Notes: generated by a model from the letters alone, not told the origin. Numbered from the stretch's first letter, positions 34,728 through 43,795 are shown. The stretch is 64,000 nt of DNA from JAAURB01 sp049647265 (GCA_049647265.1 JBARXJ010000064.1:4008-68007), one strand, 5' to 3'. Numbers and translations: made by a program.

Positions 34728-36116
34728 ATGCAAAATACAGCCAGACTTACTGAAGCCCTTCCCCGCAGATGGGTGACCCTTGCCAGTATTGCGTTATTAG
34801 GCATTGGAGGAGTGGCAATTTATCTCCCCACTCGTACCCCAACTGAAGTTGCCGAAATCACCACTGTAACCCCTCAAATTCGCACCGTAACCGCCTTAGG
34901 ACGCTTAGAACCCGACGGAGAGATTATCCGCCTCAATGCCTCTACAGCCACCCAAGAAAGCCGAATTGCAGAATTATTGGTTAAACAAGGAGATACCGTA
35001 ACAGCAGGGCAAATCATCGCGATTTTGGATTCTCGCGATCGCCTTGAAGCTGAGTTAAACAAAGCAAAAGAAGATGTACGGGTAAATGTTGCCCGCCTGG
35101 ATCAAGTGAAAGCCGGGGCAAAAACCGGAGACCTAGCCGCCCAGAACGCTCAAATTAGCCGTCTACAGGCGCAACTCCAAGGAGACGAAGCGGCTCAAAT
35201 TGCCAATCTTCAACGGTTACAGGCGCAATGGGAAGGAGAACGTGCCGCTCAACAAGCCACCATCAGTCGGTTAAACGCCCAATGGGAAGGGGAACGTGCC
35301 GCCCAGCAAGCCAGCATTAGTAAAATTAAAGCAGAATTGAATAATGCCGAAGCGGAATATCAACGTTATCAACAGTTATACAATACTGGGGCAATTTCTC
35401 AATCGTTATTTGATACTAAGCGGTTGGATGCTGAAACGACTCGTCAGCGACTGGCTGAAGCTGAAGCAAATAAGAACCGAATTAACCGCACCGCAACAGA
35501 ACAAATTGCCGAAGCAGAGGTAAATTTAGACAGAATTAATCGGACTTATACTCAGCAAATTGCCGAAGCTGAAGTAATTTTAGATCGGATTAAAAATACT
35601 GGAAATCAACAAATTTCTCAAGCGCGATCGCAGTTAGATAGTTTAGCAGAAGTCCGTCCAGTGGATGTGCAATTAGCGCAAACTGAGGTAGATCGAGCGC
35701 AGGCAGCAGTCAAACAAGCAGAGGTGAATTTAGACGGGGCTTATGTGAAGTCGCCACAAAATGGAATTGTGATGGATATTCATACTCGCCCTGGGGAAGT
35801 GATAGCTTCAGAAGGGATAGTTGAGATCGGACAGACTCAACAAATGTATGCGATCGCGGAAGTTTATCAAAGTGATATTCAGAATATTAATGTCGGACAA
35901 ACTGCCAATGTTACCAGTGAAGCTTTGCCGCAAACTTTAACAGGAACAGTTGAACAAATTGATCGTAAAGTGCAACGACAAAGTGTAATTAATACTGATC
36001 CCAGTGAAAATATTGACGCGAGAGTGATTGAAGTTCGAGTGCGTTTAGATCAAAATTCTAGTGAAATAGCGGCACAATTTACTAACTTACAAGTTGAAGT
36101 TGAAGTTGAATTATAG
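34728..36116 (+). CDS. DevB-type membrane fusion (adaptor) protein
   Basis: Periplasmic adaptor of a DevBCA-type exporter, bridging an inner-membrane ABC transporter to a TolC-like channel. An N-terminal membrane segment (about 17-33), the lipoyl half-motif (ELLVKQGDTVTAGQIIAILDSRD near 84-106), a long coiled-coil hairpin (about 108-325, with repeated AQWEGERAAQQA units) and the second lipoyl/beta-barrel part (VKSPQNGIVMDIHTRPGEV). The ribosome site AAGGAG is at normal distance. Start of a devBCA operon under TetR control. In heterocyst formers DevB exports glycolipids; the substrate here is unknown. Confidence 0.92.
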   Translation: MQNTARLTEALPRRWVTLASIALLGIGGVAIYLPTRTPTEVAEITTVTPQIRTVTALGRLEPDGEIIRLNASTATQESRIAELLVKQGDTVTAGQIIAILDSRDRLEAELNKAKEDVRVNVARLDQVKAGAKTGDLAAQNAQISRLQAQLQGDEAAQIANLQRLQAQWEGERAAQQATISRLNAQWEGERAAQQASISKIKAELNNAEAEYQRYQQLYNTGAISQSLFDTKRLDAETTRQRLAEAEANKNRINRTATEQIAEAEVNLDRINRTYTQQIAEAEVILDRIKNTGNQQISQARSQLDSLAEVRPVDVQLAQTEVDRAQAAVKQAEVNLDGAYVKSPQNGIVMDIHTRPGEVIASEGIVEIGQTQQMYAIAEVYQSDIQNINVGQTANVTSEALPQTLTGTVEQIDRKVQRQSVINTDPSENIDARVIEVRVRLDQNSSEIAAQFTNLQVEVEVEL

Positions 36117-36205
36117 CGCGTAGCGTCAGGGAACGGGTAACGGGTAATAGGAAATAGTTTAATGTCGAATAAATTGCGAATTCATAAATATTAAATCCAT
36201 ACTTC

Positions 36206-37393
36206 ATGTATTACAATTCTATGAATATTTTACAACAATTACAACGACGAACGTCTCTCGGTTGGTTACAACTAACTCATAATAAAGGTCGCTTATTAGT
36301 GGCGATCGCTGGAATTGCGTTTGCGGATGTTTTGATGTTCATGCAATTAGGATTTCAGGAATCTTTGTATGAAAGTAATACAAAAATTCGGGGTGCTTTA
36401 AATGCGGATATTGTATTAGTCAGTCCGAAGGCAAAAAATACTCAGAATTTATCGACTTTTGCCAGAAGAAGATTATACCAAGCCCTGGATATTCCGGGAG
36501 TAAAATCGACTCATGCCTTTTATTCTCGCACAGTGAATTGGAAAAATCCTCAAACCCGAGAAGATAATTCACTACAGTTAATTGGGTTTGATCCAGATTA
36601 CCAAGCGTTTAATTTACCGGAATTGAATCAACAGCTTGATCGAGTTAAAATACCGGATACTGTCTTATTTGATCGCACCTCTCGCGGTGAATACAATCAA
36701 TTAATTGCGGAAGTAACTCAAGGGAATTGGGTATCAACTGAAGCAGAAGGACGAACGATAACGGTAAAAGGATTGTTTTCTTTAGGGGCTTCTTTTGGCA
36801 CAGACGGAACTTTAATTACTAGCGATCAAAGCTTTTTGATGTTATTTCCTGGACGAGATGCAGGCAGTGTCAGTTTAGGATTAATTCATATTGAACCTGG
36901 ATATGATTCTGTTGAAGTTACAGAAGCATTAAAAATGCATTTACCAGAAGATGTAGAAGTGATGACGATGGCAGAATTTATTGAAGATGAACAGAAGTAT
37001 TGGCGAGAAGAAAGCCCTATTGGATTTATTTTTACGTTAGGAACAGCAATGGCATTTATTGTCGGTGTAGTGATTGTTTATCAAATATTATCAACAGATG
37101 TTAGCGCTCATTTACAAGAATATGCCACGTTTAAAGCGATGGGTTATCGCCATCAATATTTGTTGACGGTTGTATTTGAAGAAGCAATAATTTTAGCCTT
37201 CTTAGGATTTATTCCCGGAGTGGTTTTACCCATCGGTTTATATCATCTCGCAGCACAAGCCACATCGTTACCCATTTATATGACGATTTCGCGAGCAATA
37301 ATGGTATTTATTTTAACGTTAATTATGTGTGTTTTTTCTGGTGCAATTACAACGCAAAAATTACAATCTGCCGATCCAGCAGATATGTTCTAA
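36206..37393 (+). CDS. DevC-type ABC exporter permease
   Basis: Membrane permease of 395 residues: one N-terminal helix (about 28-48), a periplasmic domain (about 50-265), then three helices near 275-390 (FIFTLGTAMAFIVGVVIVYQ, AIILAFLGFIPGVVLPIGLY, AIMVFILTLIMCVFSGAI), the DevC/MacB-like topology. The gap after the DevB gene is about 90 bp with a GGGTAACGGGTAA tract. Start may be the second Met (36221). Forms the exporter with the flanking DevB- and DevA-like proteins. Confidence 0.92.
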   Translation: MYYNSMNILQQLQRRTSLGWLQLTHNKGRLLVAIAGIAFADVLMFMQLGFQESLYESNTKIRGALNADIVLVSPKAKNTQNLSTFARRRLYQALDIPGVKSTHAFYSRTVNWKNPQTREDNSLQLIGFDPDYQAFNLPELNQQLDRVKIPDTVLFDRTSRGEYNQLIAEVTQGNWVSTEAEGRTITVKGLFSLGASFGTDGTLITSDQSFLMLFPGRDAGSVSLGLIHIEPGYDSVEVTEALKMHLPEDVEVMTMAEFIEDEQKYWREESPIGFIFTLGTAMAFIVGVVIVYQILSTDVSAHLQEYATFKAMGYRHQYLLTVVFEEAIILAFLGFIPGVVLPIGLYHLAAQATSLPIYMTISRAIMVFILTLIMCVFSGAITTQKLQSADPADMF

Positions 37394-37397
37394 AGTA

Positions 37398-37417
37398 GGG
37401 GCGCATTGCATGCGCCC
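37398..37417. repeat. GGGCGCA-palindrome between the permease and ATPase genes
   Basis: GGGCGCA...TGCGCCC inverted repeat directly after the DevC-like stop. It resembles the small dispersed palindromes elsewhere in the window and could also shape the operon transcript. Confidence 0.6.
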
Positions 37418-37487
37418 GCATTGAATCCTGGAAACAAAAATAGATATTATTTTTCAACAAACAACGAACAATAAATAATAAGCAACC

Positions 37488-38189
37488 ATGAATAATTCTG
37501 TTATTTCTATTCAACATCTGGATCACTTTTTTGGGGAAGGAGAAAATAGAAAACAAGCTTTATTTGATATTAATTTAGAGATTAATGCGGGGGAAATTAT
37601 CATTATGACGGGGCCTTCGGGTTCGGGAAAAACAACATTACTCACATTAATTGGAGGCTTGAGAACAGTACAGTCAGGAAGTTTGAAGTTTTTAGACCAA
37701 GAGTTATGTCAGGCGACTGCTGAACAATTGGTGCAAGTGCGTCGGCGGGCGGGGTATATCTTTCAAGCCCATAATTTACATGGCAGTTTAACGGCGCTGC
37801 ATAACGTCCGTATGGGGTTAGAAGTTCATCCTCAATATAATCTTAAAAAAATGCAGGAAATGGCGGCTGAGATGCTCAATTTAGTCGGTCTGGGTGAACG
37901 TTTGAACTATTACCCGGATAACCTTTCGGGAGGACAAAAACAGCGTGTGGCGATCGCGAGAGCCTTAGTCAGTAGTCCCCAGTTGGTATTAGCAGATGAA
38001 CCCACAGCAGCGTTAGATAGTAAGTCGGGGCGGGATGTGGTGGAATTGATGCAGAAGTTGGCAAAAGAACAAAATTGTACTATTTTTATTGTTACCCACG
38101 ATAATAGAATTTTGGACGTGGCGGATCGAATTGTTCACATGGAAGATGGTATCTTAAAAAGTAATACTGCTAAAGCGAAAGCTGTTTAA
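37488..38189 (+). CDS. DevA-type ABC exporter ATPase
   Basis: Energises the DevBCA-type exporter. Walker A GPSGSGKTT (42-50), Q-loop YIFQAHNL, signature LSGGQKQRVAIARAL (about 146-160), Walker B LVLADEP (about 170) and H-loop VTHDNRILDVAD. 233 residues is normal for this LolD/MacB-like group. It ends the three-gene operon; a palindromic terminator-like hairpin follows at 38205-38228. Confidence 0.94.
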   Translation: MNNSVISIQHLDHFFGEGENRKQALFDINLEINAGEIIIMTGPSGSGKTTLLTLIGGLRTVQSGSLKFLDQELCQATAEQLVQVRRRAGYIFQAHNLHGSLTALHNVRMGLEVHPQYNLKKMQEMAAEMLNLVGLGERLNYYPDNLSGGQKQRVAIARALVSSPQLVLADEPTAALDSKSGRDVVELMQKLAKEQNCTIFIVTHDNRILDVADRIVHMEDGILKSNTAKAKAV

Positions 38190-38204
38190 ATTCTAGGAAT
38201 TTGT

Positions 38205-38228
38205 AGAGATGTTATATATAACGTCTCT
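38205..38228. terminator. Hairpin between convergent devA-like and HEAT-repeat genes
   Basis: AGAGATGTTATATATAACGT with CTCT completes a near-perfect inverted repeat (AGAGA-TTATA / TATAA-TCTCT). It ends 2 bp before the stop of the convergent HEAT gene, so it could serve both sides. Confidence 0.55.
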
Positions 38229-38230
38229 AG

Positions 38231-39115
38231 TTATGGTTGCAGTTGAGAAATTGCTAAGTTAATGATAGACTCAACAGAAGGTTCTGATTCTTTAGCTAAG
38301 GCAGTTTGGAGCGGATCTACCGCAGCCGGATCGCCCATCTTCATTAAGGCAAGTGCAGCCGATCTACGACTTTCAGAATCGCTATGATGGAGTAATTCTA
38401 TCAGATTAGCAATTGCGCCTGGGTAACGCAGGTTTGCCAACACAGCAGCAGCCTCGCATCGTACATCGGAGTCTGAGTCAGATAAAGAATTTACTAATAT
38501 ATCAAATAGTTCTTGACTGGGTTCAGTTTCTGCAATTTTGGCGATCGCTCCCACAACCGCAGACCTCACTGCTGCTGAGTCATTCGACATCGCTCGATAC
38601 AAATAGGGTTTGGCGGGTAACCCGATAAATGTTAATGCCCAGGCTGCATGACCTTTACCACTTTCTGGGGTCTCAGGGGACTCTAGGATATCCAATAAAG
38701 GAACGACAGCCGCTTCTCCCATCCGTGCCAACGCCCCAACGGATGAGCTTTGAACCACCGTATCTGCATCATTCAGGAAAGAGTGGAGTAACTGAGGAAT
38801 AGCTCGTTTATCGGCAATTAAGGTGATGGTTTTGGCTGCCGCCCGTCGAACCACAACATTATCATGATGGGCTAAAGCTTCTATCAATATCGGGGTTGCA
38901 GGTTCACCAATTTTACCTAAGATCTGGGCGCAACTCAGCCGAGTCATGCCGCGCGGATCTCCTAAACATTCAACCAAACGCTGCAAAACTTGTGAGTCAT
39001 TGCTGTCGAATGTATCGAGAGCTATTTGTTCAGAGACTGTTTCGAGCAGATCGTCAGTTTCTGCTTGAGATAGCAAAACCGAATCATTCTCAGATTGAGT
39101 GTTAGAGTTAGACAT
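38231..39115 (-). CDS. HEAT-repeat protein of the CpcE/F-type bilin lyase clan
   Basis: Soluble protein of about 294 residues made of HEAT/PBS-lyase repeats (GDPRGMTRLSCAQILGKIGEP, HHDNVVVRRAAAKTI, DADTVVQSSSVGALARMGE, SDSDVRCEAAAVLANLRYPGA). The layout fits the E/F clan of phycobilin lyases and NblB-like proteins. It lies at the edge of the phycoerythrin island, divergent from the linker gene, so a role in bilin attachment (candidate CpeF) is a fair inference, not shown. Start at ATG 39115; the frame extends to 39211 but overlaps the small gene upstream. Confidence 0.75.
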   Translation of the reverse strand: MSNSNTQSENDSVLLSQAETDDLLETVSEQIALDTFDSNDSQVLQRLVECLGDPRGMTRLSCAQILGKIGEPATPILIEALAHHDNVVVRRAAAKTITLIADKRAIPQLLHSFLNDADTVVQSSSVGALARMGEAAVVPLLDILESPETPESGKGHAAWALTFIGLPAKPYLYRAMSNDSAAVRSAVVGAIAKIAETEPSQELFDILVNSLSDSDSDVRCEAAAVLANLRYPGAIANLIELLHHSDSESRRSAALALMKMGDPAAVDPLQTALAKESEPSVESIINLAISQLQP

Positions 39116-39134
39116 CGAACGGATAACGAATCTT

Positions 39135-39380
39135 TTATGATGGTTGTTGGGTTTGTTGGCGCTGGCGCAGGTGCTGTAGGGCTGCCTCAATTTTTGCCAG
39201 TTCCGGTTCAATTTGAGCCATTGCTTTTTTCTGGGACTGTTTGGCTCGCTGAGCAGTGGTTGTGGTTTCGCCGATCAACCGCTCCCGATATTGTTCAAAC
39301 TCTGCAATTAATGCTGCCAATTCTTCAGCACTAACGGGTTGTTCCGCACTAACGGTTGAGTTGGGTGAAGTTTCAGCCAT
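39135..39380 (-). CDS. Small Ala/Gln-rich coiled-coil protein
   Basis: 81 residues, with a variable N-terminus (ETSPNSTVSAEQPVSAEEL) and a long helix (AALIAEFEQYRERLIGETTT, then AMAQIEPELAKIEAALQHLRQRQ) likely to form a coiled coil. It is 19 bp upstream of the HEAT-repeat gene on the same strand and so is probably co-transcribed. No known domain; a role beside the putative lyase is only positional. Confidence 0.65.
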   Translation of the reverse strand: MAETSPNSTVSAEQPVSAEELAALIAEFEQYRERLIGETTTTAQRAKQSQKKAMAQIEPELAKIEAALQHLRQRQQTQQPS

Positions 39381-39697
39381 CTTAAACTGTGTCCTATAAT
39401 TCGTTATTGATTAAAACTTTTAACTTATGGTGCTGAGCTAGTCGTGAACTTTAAGACGACCCAGTCACTTTTGGGGCAACGAACAGATTGCCACATTAAA
39501 TATCATATAACCCTAACCACACTACCATAATGGCTGACTTTTATCTCACTTCAACTCAGCTAATCCCCACTAAATTTACATTTCTTCATTAAAACGCTTC
39601 ATGATTGTTAATATTTATATTTCTTTATATCAATCAGCCTCATAAAAGTATATAAGAATGTTAAAAATTATTCAGATTTTTCAGGAGACTTTAATCA
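39381..39697. promoter_or_regulatory. Divergent promoter region of the phycoerythrin linker operon
   Basis: 317 bp. Carries an inverted repeat GTCGT / ACGAC at 39441-39460 and AT-rich sequence before the linker gene. AGGAG at about 39682 is its ribosome site. No copy of the TTACA-N3-TGTAA palindrome is here, only a half-site TTTACATTT near 39576. Confidence 0.5.
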
Positions 39698-40573
39698 ATG
39701 GGATTTGGACCAGCCTCCTCGCTGGGAGTCAGTTTATTTGAAGAAACACCCCCAATTGAGTGGATTCCAGGGAGTTCAGTCGAAGAGCTAGAAACAGTGA
39801 TCTGCGCTGTTTACCGTCAAATTTTAGGCAATGCCTATGTGATGGAAAGCGAACGAGCCACTGTCCCAGAATCCAAGTTAAAACACGGAGAATTCAGTGT
39901 CCGGGAATTTATCCGGGCGATCGCCAAATCGGATCTGTACCGTTCTCGCTTTTTCGAGCCTTGCCCCCGGTATCGCTTTACAGAACTGAACTTCAAGCAT
40001 TTTCTCGGCCGCGCCCCTGACAGCTATGAAGAGATGAAAATGCATAGCGACATCTTGGATCAGTTTGGTTACGAAGCCGATATTGATTCTTATCTCGATA
40101 GCGATGAGTATCAAACCGCTTATGGGGAGAACTTTGTACCTTATTACCGAGGATACAAAACTCAACCTGGACAAAATATGGTGAGCTTCACTCATATGTT
40201 TGCTCTATTGCGAGGCGCTTCCAGTAGCGATCTGAAAGGGAGTTTATCCGGCAAAGAACCCGCTTTAAACAAGTACGTGATTCAACAAACGCCTTTGGCT
40301 GTAATTCCGCCTTCTGGGGGTGCAGCGGGAGAAGGTTGGTCTTTCCAAGATACTCCCCAAGGCGCACGGACTCGTCATGGTGCGGGAGCAGGCGATAAAG
40401 GCAAGGTATTCCGGATTGAGGTCACAGCTTACCGCTCACCCGGTAAAGTCAGCCGTGTCTCGAAGTTCCGTCGCAGTAACCGAGTGTATTTAGTACCCTT
40501 TGAGGATCTTTCTCAAGAGTATAAACGCATTCACCAACAAGGCGGCGTGATTTCTAGTATCACTCCTGTTTAA
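39698..40573 (+). CDS. cpeC: Phycobilisome rod linker, phycoerythrin-associated (CpeC type)
   Basis: Linker polypeptide of 291 residues that joins phycoerythrin hexamers in the rod. PBS_linker_poly domain (about 30-165: VYRQILGNAYVMESER, SVREFIRAIAKSDLYRSRFFE, FKHFLGRAP, DSYLDSDEYQ) and a C-terminal CpcD-like domain (about 230-287: KVFRIEVTAYRSPGKVSRV). First gene of the order linker-linker-cpeS-cpeT-cpeR, which matches cpeCDESTR of Fremyella without cpeE. CpeC is chosen by position and length; linker numbering among paralogues is not certain. Confidence 0.88.
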   Translation: MGFGPASSLGVSLFEETPPIEWIPGSSVEELETVICAVYRQILGNAYVMESERATVPESKLKHGEFSVREFIRAIAKSDLYRSRFFEPCPRYRFTELNFKHFLGRAPDSYEEMKMHSDILDQFGYEADIDSYLDSDEYQTAYGENFVPYYRGYKTQPGQNMVSFTHMFALLRGASSSDLKGSLSGKEPALNKYVIQQTPLAVIPPSGGAAGEGWSFQDTPQGARTRHGAGAGDKGKVFRIEVTAYRSPGKVSRVSKFRRSNRVYLVPFEDLSQEYKRIHQQGGVISSITPV

Positions 40574-40753
40574 TTGAAGATGTTTTTCACGAGTGCTATT
40601 TCCAGCAATTGAGGAAACAGTGAAGCTTTAATGCTTTTCAGCTTCTCCAGAGAATTAGGATATTAACTTTTTCTTTCTCTGGGGTAGCTCCGAAGTTGAA
40701 TTGATTTTTTTTTAAACCTTTGCAATCCAACGATAATTTCAAGGAGAAATTAA

Positions 40754-41521
40754 ATGAGTTTAGTTTTAGATGCACCCATCGAATTGTCTCAATCTCGCGA
40801 TGGGGAGGAATTGGCTAATATTATTCGAGCCGTTTATAAGCAAGTATTGGGCAACCCTCATGTGATGGAAAGTGAGCGGTTAGTTAGTGCAGAATCTCAA
40901 TTTTGTAATGGTAATTTAACCGTGCGGGAATTTGTTCGGGCTGTTGCAAAATCTGATTTTTACCGCAGTCGCTATTTTGAATCCTGCGCCCCTTATCGCT
41001 TTGTTGAACTGAATTTTAAGCATTTATTGGGTCGTGCGCCAGAGAGTCAGGCAGAATTGTCTGAACATATTCGTCGTTGTGTGGAAGAGGGATATGATGC
41101 AGAAATCGACTCCTATCTCGACAGTGATGAATATCAAAATAACTTTGGTGACAATATTGTCCCTTACTATCGAGGTGCTAAAACTCAGGTAGGTAGCAAG
41201 CAACTGGCTTACAATCGGACGCTATCTTTATATCAAGGCTATGCTGGGGTAGACAGCGCTTTTAAAGCGTCTCGTTTAGTCGATCAAGTGGCGGGTGTCG
41301 CACCGAATAAAATTGTTTCACCCCGCAAAGGTGGCCGTTTGGGAGGCTATAAAGATGCCACTGAAAAGACCTTCAAAATTCTGGTCAAAGGCGCTAAGTT
41401 TGATAGTCCCCGTCGGGTGAGTAACACCGAATATATTGTCCCAGGCGATCGCATGAGTCCACAAATTCAGCGCATTCATCGCGCCGGTGGCAAAATTGTC
41501 AGCATCACAGAAGTGGGTTAA
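40754..41521 (+). CDS. cpeD: Phycobilisome rod linker, phycoerythrin-associated (CpeD type)
   Basis: Second linker, 255 residues. PBS_linker_poly domain (about 15-150) with LTVREFVRAVAKSDFYRSRY and FKHLLGRAPES, then a CpcD-like domain (about 195-253, TFKILVKGAKFDSPRRVSN). A ribosome site AAGGAG precedes the ATG. The 180-bp gap to the linker before it has an inverted repeat GAAGCT / AGCTTC (40622-40645) that may attenuate or stabilise the transcript. Named by order in the operon. Confidence 0.87.
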   Translation: MSLVLDAPIELSQSRDGEELANIIRAVYKQVLGNPHVMESERLVSAESQFCNGNLTVREFVRAVAKSDFYRSRYFESCAPYRFVELNFKHLLGRAPESQAELSEHIRRCVEEGYDAEIDSYLDSDEYQNNFGDNIVPYYRGAKTQVGSKQLAYNRTLSLYQGYAGVDSAFKASRLVDQVAGVAPNKIVSPRKGGRLGGYKDATEKTFKILVKGAKFDSPRRVSNTEYIVPGDRMSPQIQRIHRAGGKIVSITEVG

Positions 41522-41657
41522 TTCTCCTGTGTAATCACTCCTTTCTAATTCGTTGGCGCGTTGTTTGTTTTAGAAACAAATAGCAAATAACCCATGACAA
41601 ATCGGTAGAGGTAAGGTCCGATCAACTTTGCCTCTGCTTGCTTTAACTTAATTTTTT

Positions 41658-42191
41658 ATGGATATTACTCAATTTGTTGAATCTTCTTTTGGTAGCTGGC
41701 GATCGCAGCGTAGCGTTCATCATTTAGCGTTTGGTCATTTTGAAGAAGTGACCTCTACCATTGATATCACACCATTAGCCGAGTCTGATGCAGCCGTGAT
41801 TGATTTGTGTAAATCCCATAAAATAGACCCACAACGGGCGACTCATCCGTTTCGTATGAGTTGGGAAGGAGAGTCAGATTGGGATGAATCTGAAGTGATA
41901 CAGGGAACCACTATTTTAGTCCCTATTCCCGATCCGGATAATCCTAAAGCAGGAAAATTGCTGCGAGATCAAGGCTATGCTGAAACGATTCCAGCAGTCG
42001 GTGAATATCATCTCACTCCAGAGGGAACATTTATCCTACAAACCGAATACGATCGGGCAATGGCTGAGGAAAAAATTTGGTTTATTAATCCTAATTTTCG
42101 CCTACGAGTTTCTTTGATTAAAACCAGCGCTGGTAGTGGTGTTTTAACCGCTTCTTATTCTTCTGAAATTCGTTCTCTGTCTTCATCTTAG
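41658..42191 (+). CDS. cpeS: CpeS-type phycobiliprotein lyase
   Basis: S/U-type lyase of 177 residues with a lipocalin-like fold that attaches phycoerythrobilin at the conserved Cys80/82 site, mainly of the beta subunit. Typical motifs: MDITQFVESSFGSWRSQRSVH, TEYDRAMAEEKIWFINPNFRLRVS (split 130-155). It precedes cpeT by 26 bp, a tight operon. Confidence 0.92.
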   Translation: MDITQFVESSFGSWRSQRSVHHLAFGHFEEVTSTIDITPLAESDAAVIDLCKSHKIDPQRATHPFRMSWEGESDWDESEVIQGTTILVPIPDPDNPKAGKLLRDQGYAETIPAVGEYHLTPEGTFILQTEYDRAMAEEKIWFINPNFRLRVSLIKTSAGSGVLTASYSSEIRSLSSS

Positions 42192-42217
42192 TCATTATTC
42201 ACTTTAAATTTTTCCTC

Positions 42218-42808
42218 ATGCTTGAACATCCATTAATTCTAACTTTGTCTCATTGGCTAGCGGGAGAATTTAGCAATCAAAAACAAGCGATTGAAAATCC
42301 TAAAGAATATCCTCATATTCGGGTATTTTTTAGACCTTTACCCTTTGAGTTTTTTTCAGGAATTGGCTTTTATTCTGAACAAGTGTATGACTACGATCTT
42401 TGGAGTCCTTACCGTCAAGGAATACATCGTGTTGTTGAACAGCAAGATCAAGTTTATATTGAAAATTATAGCTTGAAAGATAGTATTCTTTATGCCGGAG
42501 CCGGGCGAGAATTAGATATTTTAAAAACAATCACCCCAGATTGTATTGAACGGCGTTATCACTGTTCAATGGTGTTTAAACCAGAAGGAAATCTGTTTAG
42601 AGGAGGAGTAGAAGGAAAAAATTGTTTGATTGAAAAACTCGGTCATCAAACCTATTTAGTTAGTCAGGTTGAACTGACAGCCGAAACATTTTCTAGTTTA
42701 GATAAAGGACTCGATATTAACACCCAAGAACAGATTTGGGGAACTCGAACTGGCCCTTTAAAGTTTGAAAAATGTCACAGTTATGCTCACGAAGTTCCAC
42801 AGAATTAA
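42218..42808 (+). CDS. cpeT: CpeT-type lyase-family protein
   Basis: 196 residues of the CpcT/CpeT family, linked to bilin attachment at the beta-Cys165 site or to regulation in the cpe operon. Motifs HWLAGEFSNQKQAIENP, PHIRVFFRPLP, YSEQVYDYDLWSPYRQGIHR and WGTRTGPLKFEK are recognisable. The stop is 2 bp before the CpeR start, so translation is likely coupled. Confidence 0.92.
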   Translation: MLEHPLILTLSHWLAGEFSNQKQAIENPKEYPHIRVFFRPLPFEFFSGIGFYSEQVYDYDLWSPYRQGIHRVVEQQDQVYIENYSLKDSILYAGAGRELDILKTITPDCIERRYHCSMVFKPEGNLFRGGVEGKNCLIEKLGHQTYLVSQVELTAETFSSLDKGLDINTQEQIWGTRTGPLKFEKCHSYAHEVPQN

Positions 42809-42810
42809 CA

Positions 42811-43116
42811 ATGCTTCCTCCCACTGCCCGTAAAAGAATGCAGGCTTGGATTCGCAGACGACAGTTAATTTGTTCTGGGAATTTCTTCATTTTTGAAACA
42901 TTAGATTATACTGCCATTGAACGATTTGAAGAATGTGTTAAAAGTTTAGGCGGAACATTAATTTCTGTGCAACCCGTCCGGCTCGTTTGGATAGGAAATC
43001 ACCGACAGGTCGTACTCCATCAAGCGAAAGCGAGTTTGCACACTCCCCATCATGACTTAAAACAATATTGGTTTAAATATGGCTGTCTTCATACTAAATT
43101 CAATGATTCTCTTTAA
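42811..43116 (+). CDS. cpeR: CpeR, activator of phycoerythrin gene expression
   Basis: 101 residues from ATG 42811 (MLPPTARKRMQAWIRRRQLICSG is the family N-terminus, split here). In chromatically adapting cyanobacteria CpeR is required for cpeBA expression. Other motifs: ETLDYTAIERFEECVKSLGG and RLVWIGNHRQVVLHQAKA. The longer frame from 42772 lies inside cpeT. It is the last gene of the linker-lyase operon. It has no obvious DNA-binding motif. Confidence 0.92.
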   Translation: MLPPTARKRMQAWIRRRQLICSGNFFIFETLDYTAIERFEECVKSLGGTLISVQPVRLVWIGNHRQVVLHQAKASLHTPHHDLKQYWFKYGCLHTKFNDSL

Positions 43117-43164
43117 CCTAAATCTCAATAACAATGCTCAACTTTAAGCTATAATTAAATTGAA

Positions 43165-43755
43165 TTAAGCGGTTGTCATCCGTTGTTGATTCTGTTGGAT
43201 TAACTGATCAATAAAGTTGGGGGAAACACAACGCCGTTCTGAACAATAAGTCATTAAATTAACGCCGTTCATCATCTTAACCGTACTGACTCTAACTCTA
43301 AAATTATCTGTCACAAACCAACAGCGTTCCTGACCTTGATTGCGGTCGTATTCTGTTTTAATCGTTAATACACCATCGTCGGCAAAATCATAAGTACTGA
43401 CCACTGGAATCCCTTCCACATAGCCCCGATTTCGGATAAAATTTCCCCGTCGTGGGTTTTGTTCATCAGGAATATCGACTAAAATAGCCGCATAATTGGG
43501 GTTAGGTTCTTTCTCTTCTAAATTATCCTGCCAACCAAAACTAGCACCGCCTTTGGCTAAGTTAGAATCCACCCCTTGTGCAAGACATACTTCGAGCACT
43601 CTGGGATCATCAGGTTCTAAAACTTTAATAATTAAGTTAGAATCACCCGATTCATCTCCTAATGAATCAAACCGATGAACAGTACGCTGAGAAAACCAAA
43701 TCCCCTCACTGTGGCGAAAGAAATCCATCATGGTCATGGGTGTTGTCTGTATCAT
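43165..43755 (-). CDS. Second CpeS/CpcS-family lyase (CpeU-like candidate)
   Basis: S/U-type lyase, 196 residues from ATG 43755 (Met at 43737 is also possible). Shares MMDFFRHSEGIWFSQRTVH and TEYDRNQGQERCWFVTDNFRVRVS with the CpeS protein above, but is clearly diverged (added GDESGDSNLII). It is convergent with cpeR and divergent from the pentapeptide gene. It may serve another Cys of phycoerythrin or another phycobiliprotein; CpeU is the likely equivalent by context. Confidence 0.85.
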   Translation of the reverse strand: MIQTTPMTMMDFFRHSEGIWFSQRTVHRFDSLGDESGDSNLIIKVLEPDDPRVLEVCLAQGVDSNLAKGGASFGWQDNLEEKEPNPNYAAILVDIPDEQNPRRGNFIRNRGYVEGIPVVSTYDFADDGVLTIKTEYDRNQGQERCWFVTDNFRVRVSTVKMMNGVNLMTYCSERRCVSPNFIDQLIQQNQQRMTTA

Positions 43756-43795
43756 TTTTAAATTTATTGAATGTTTATTCACTCTTAATTATCTC

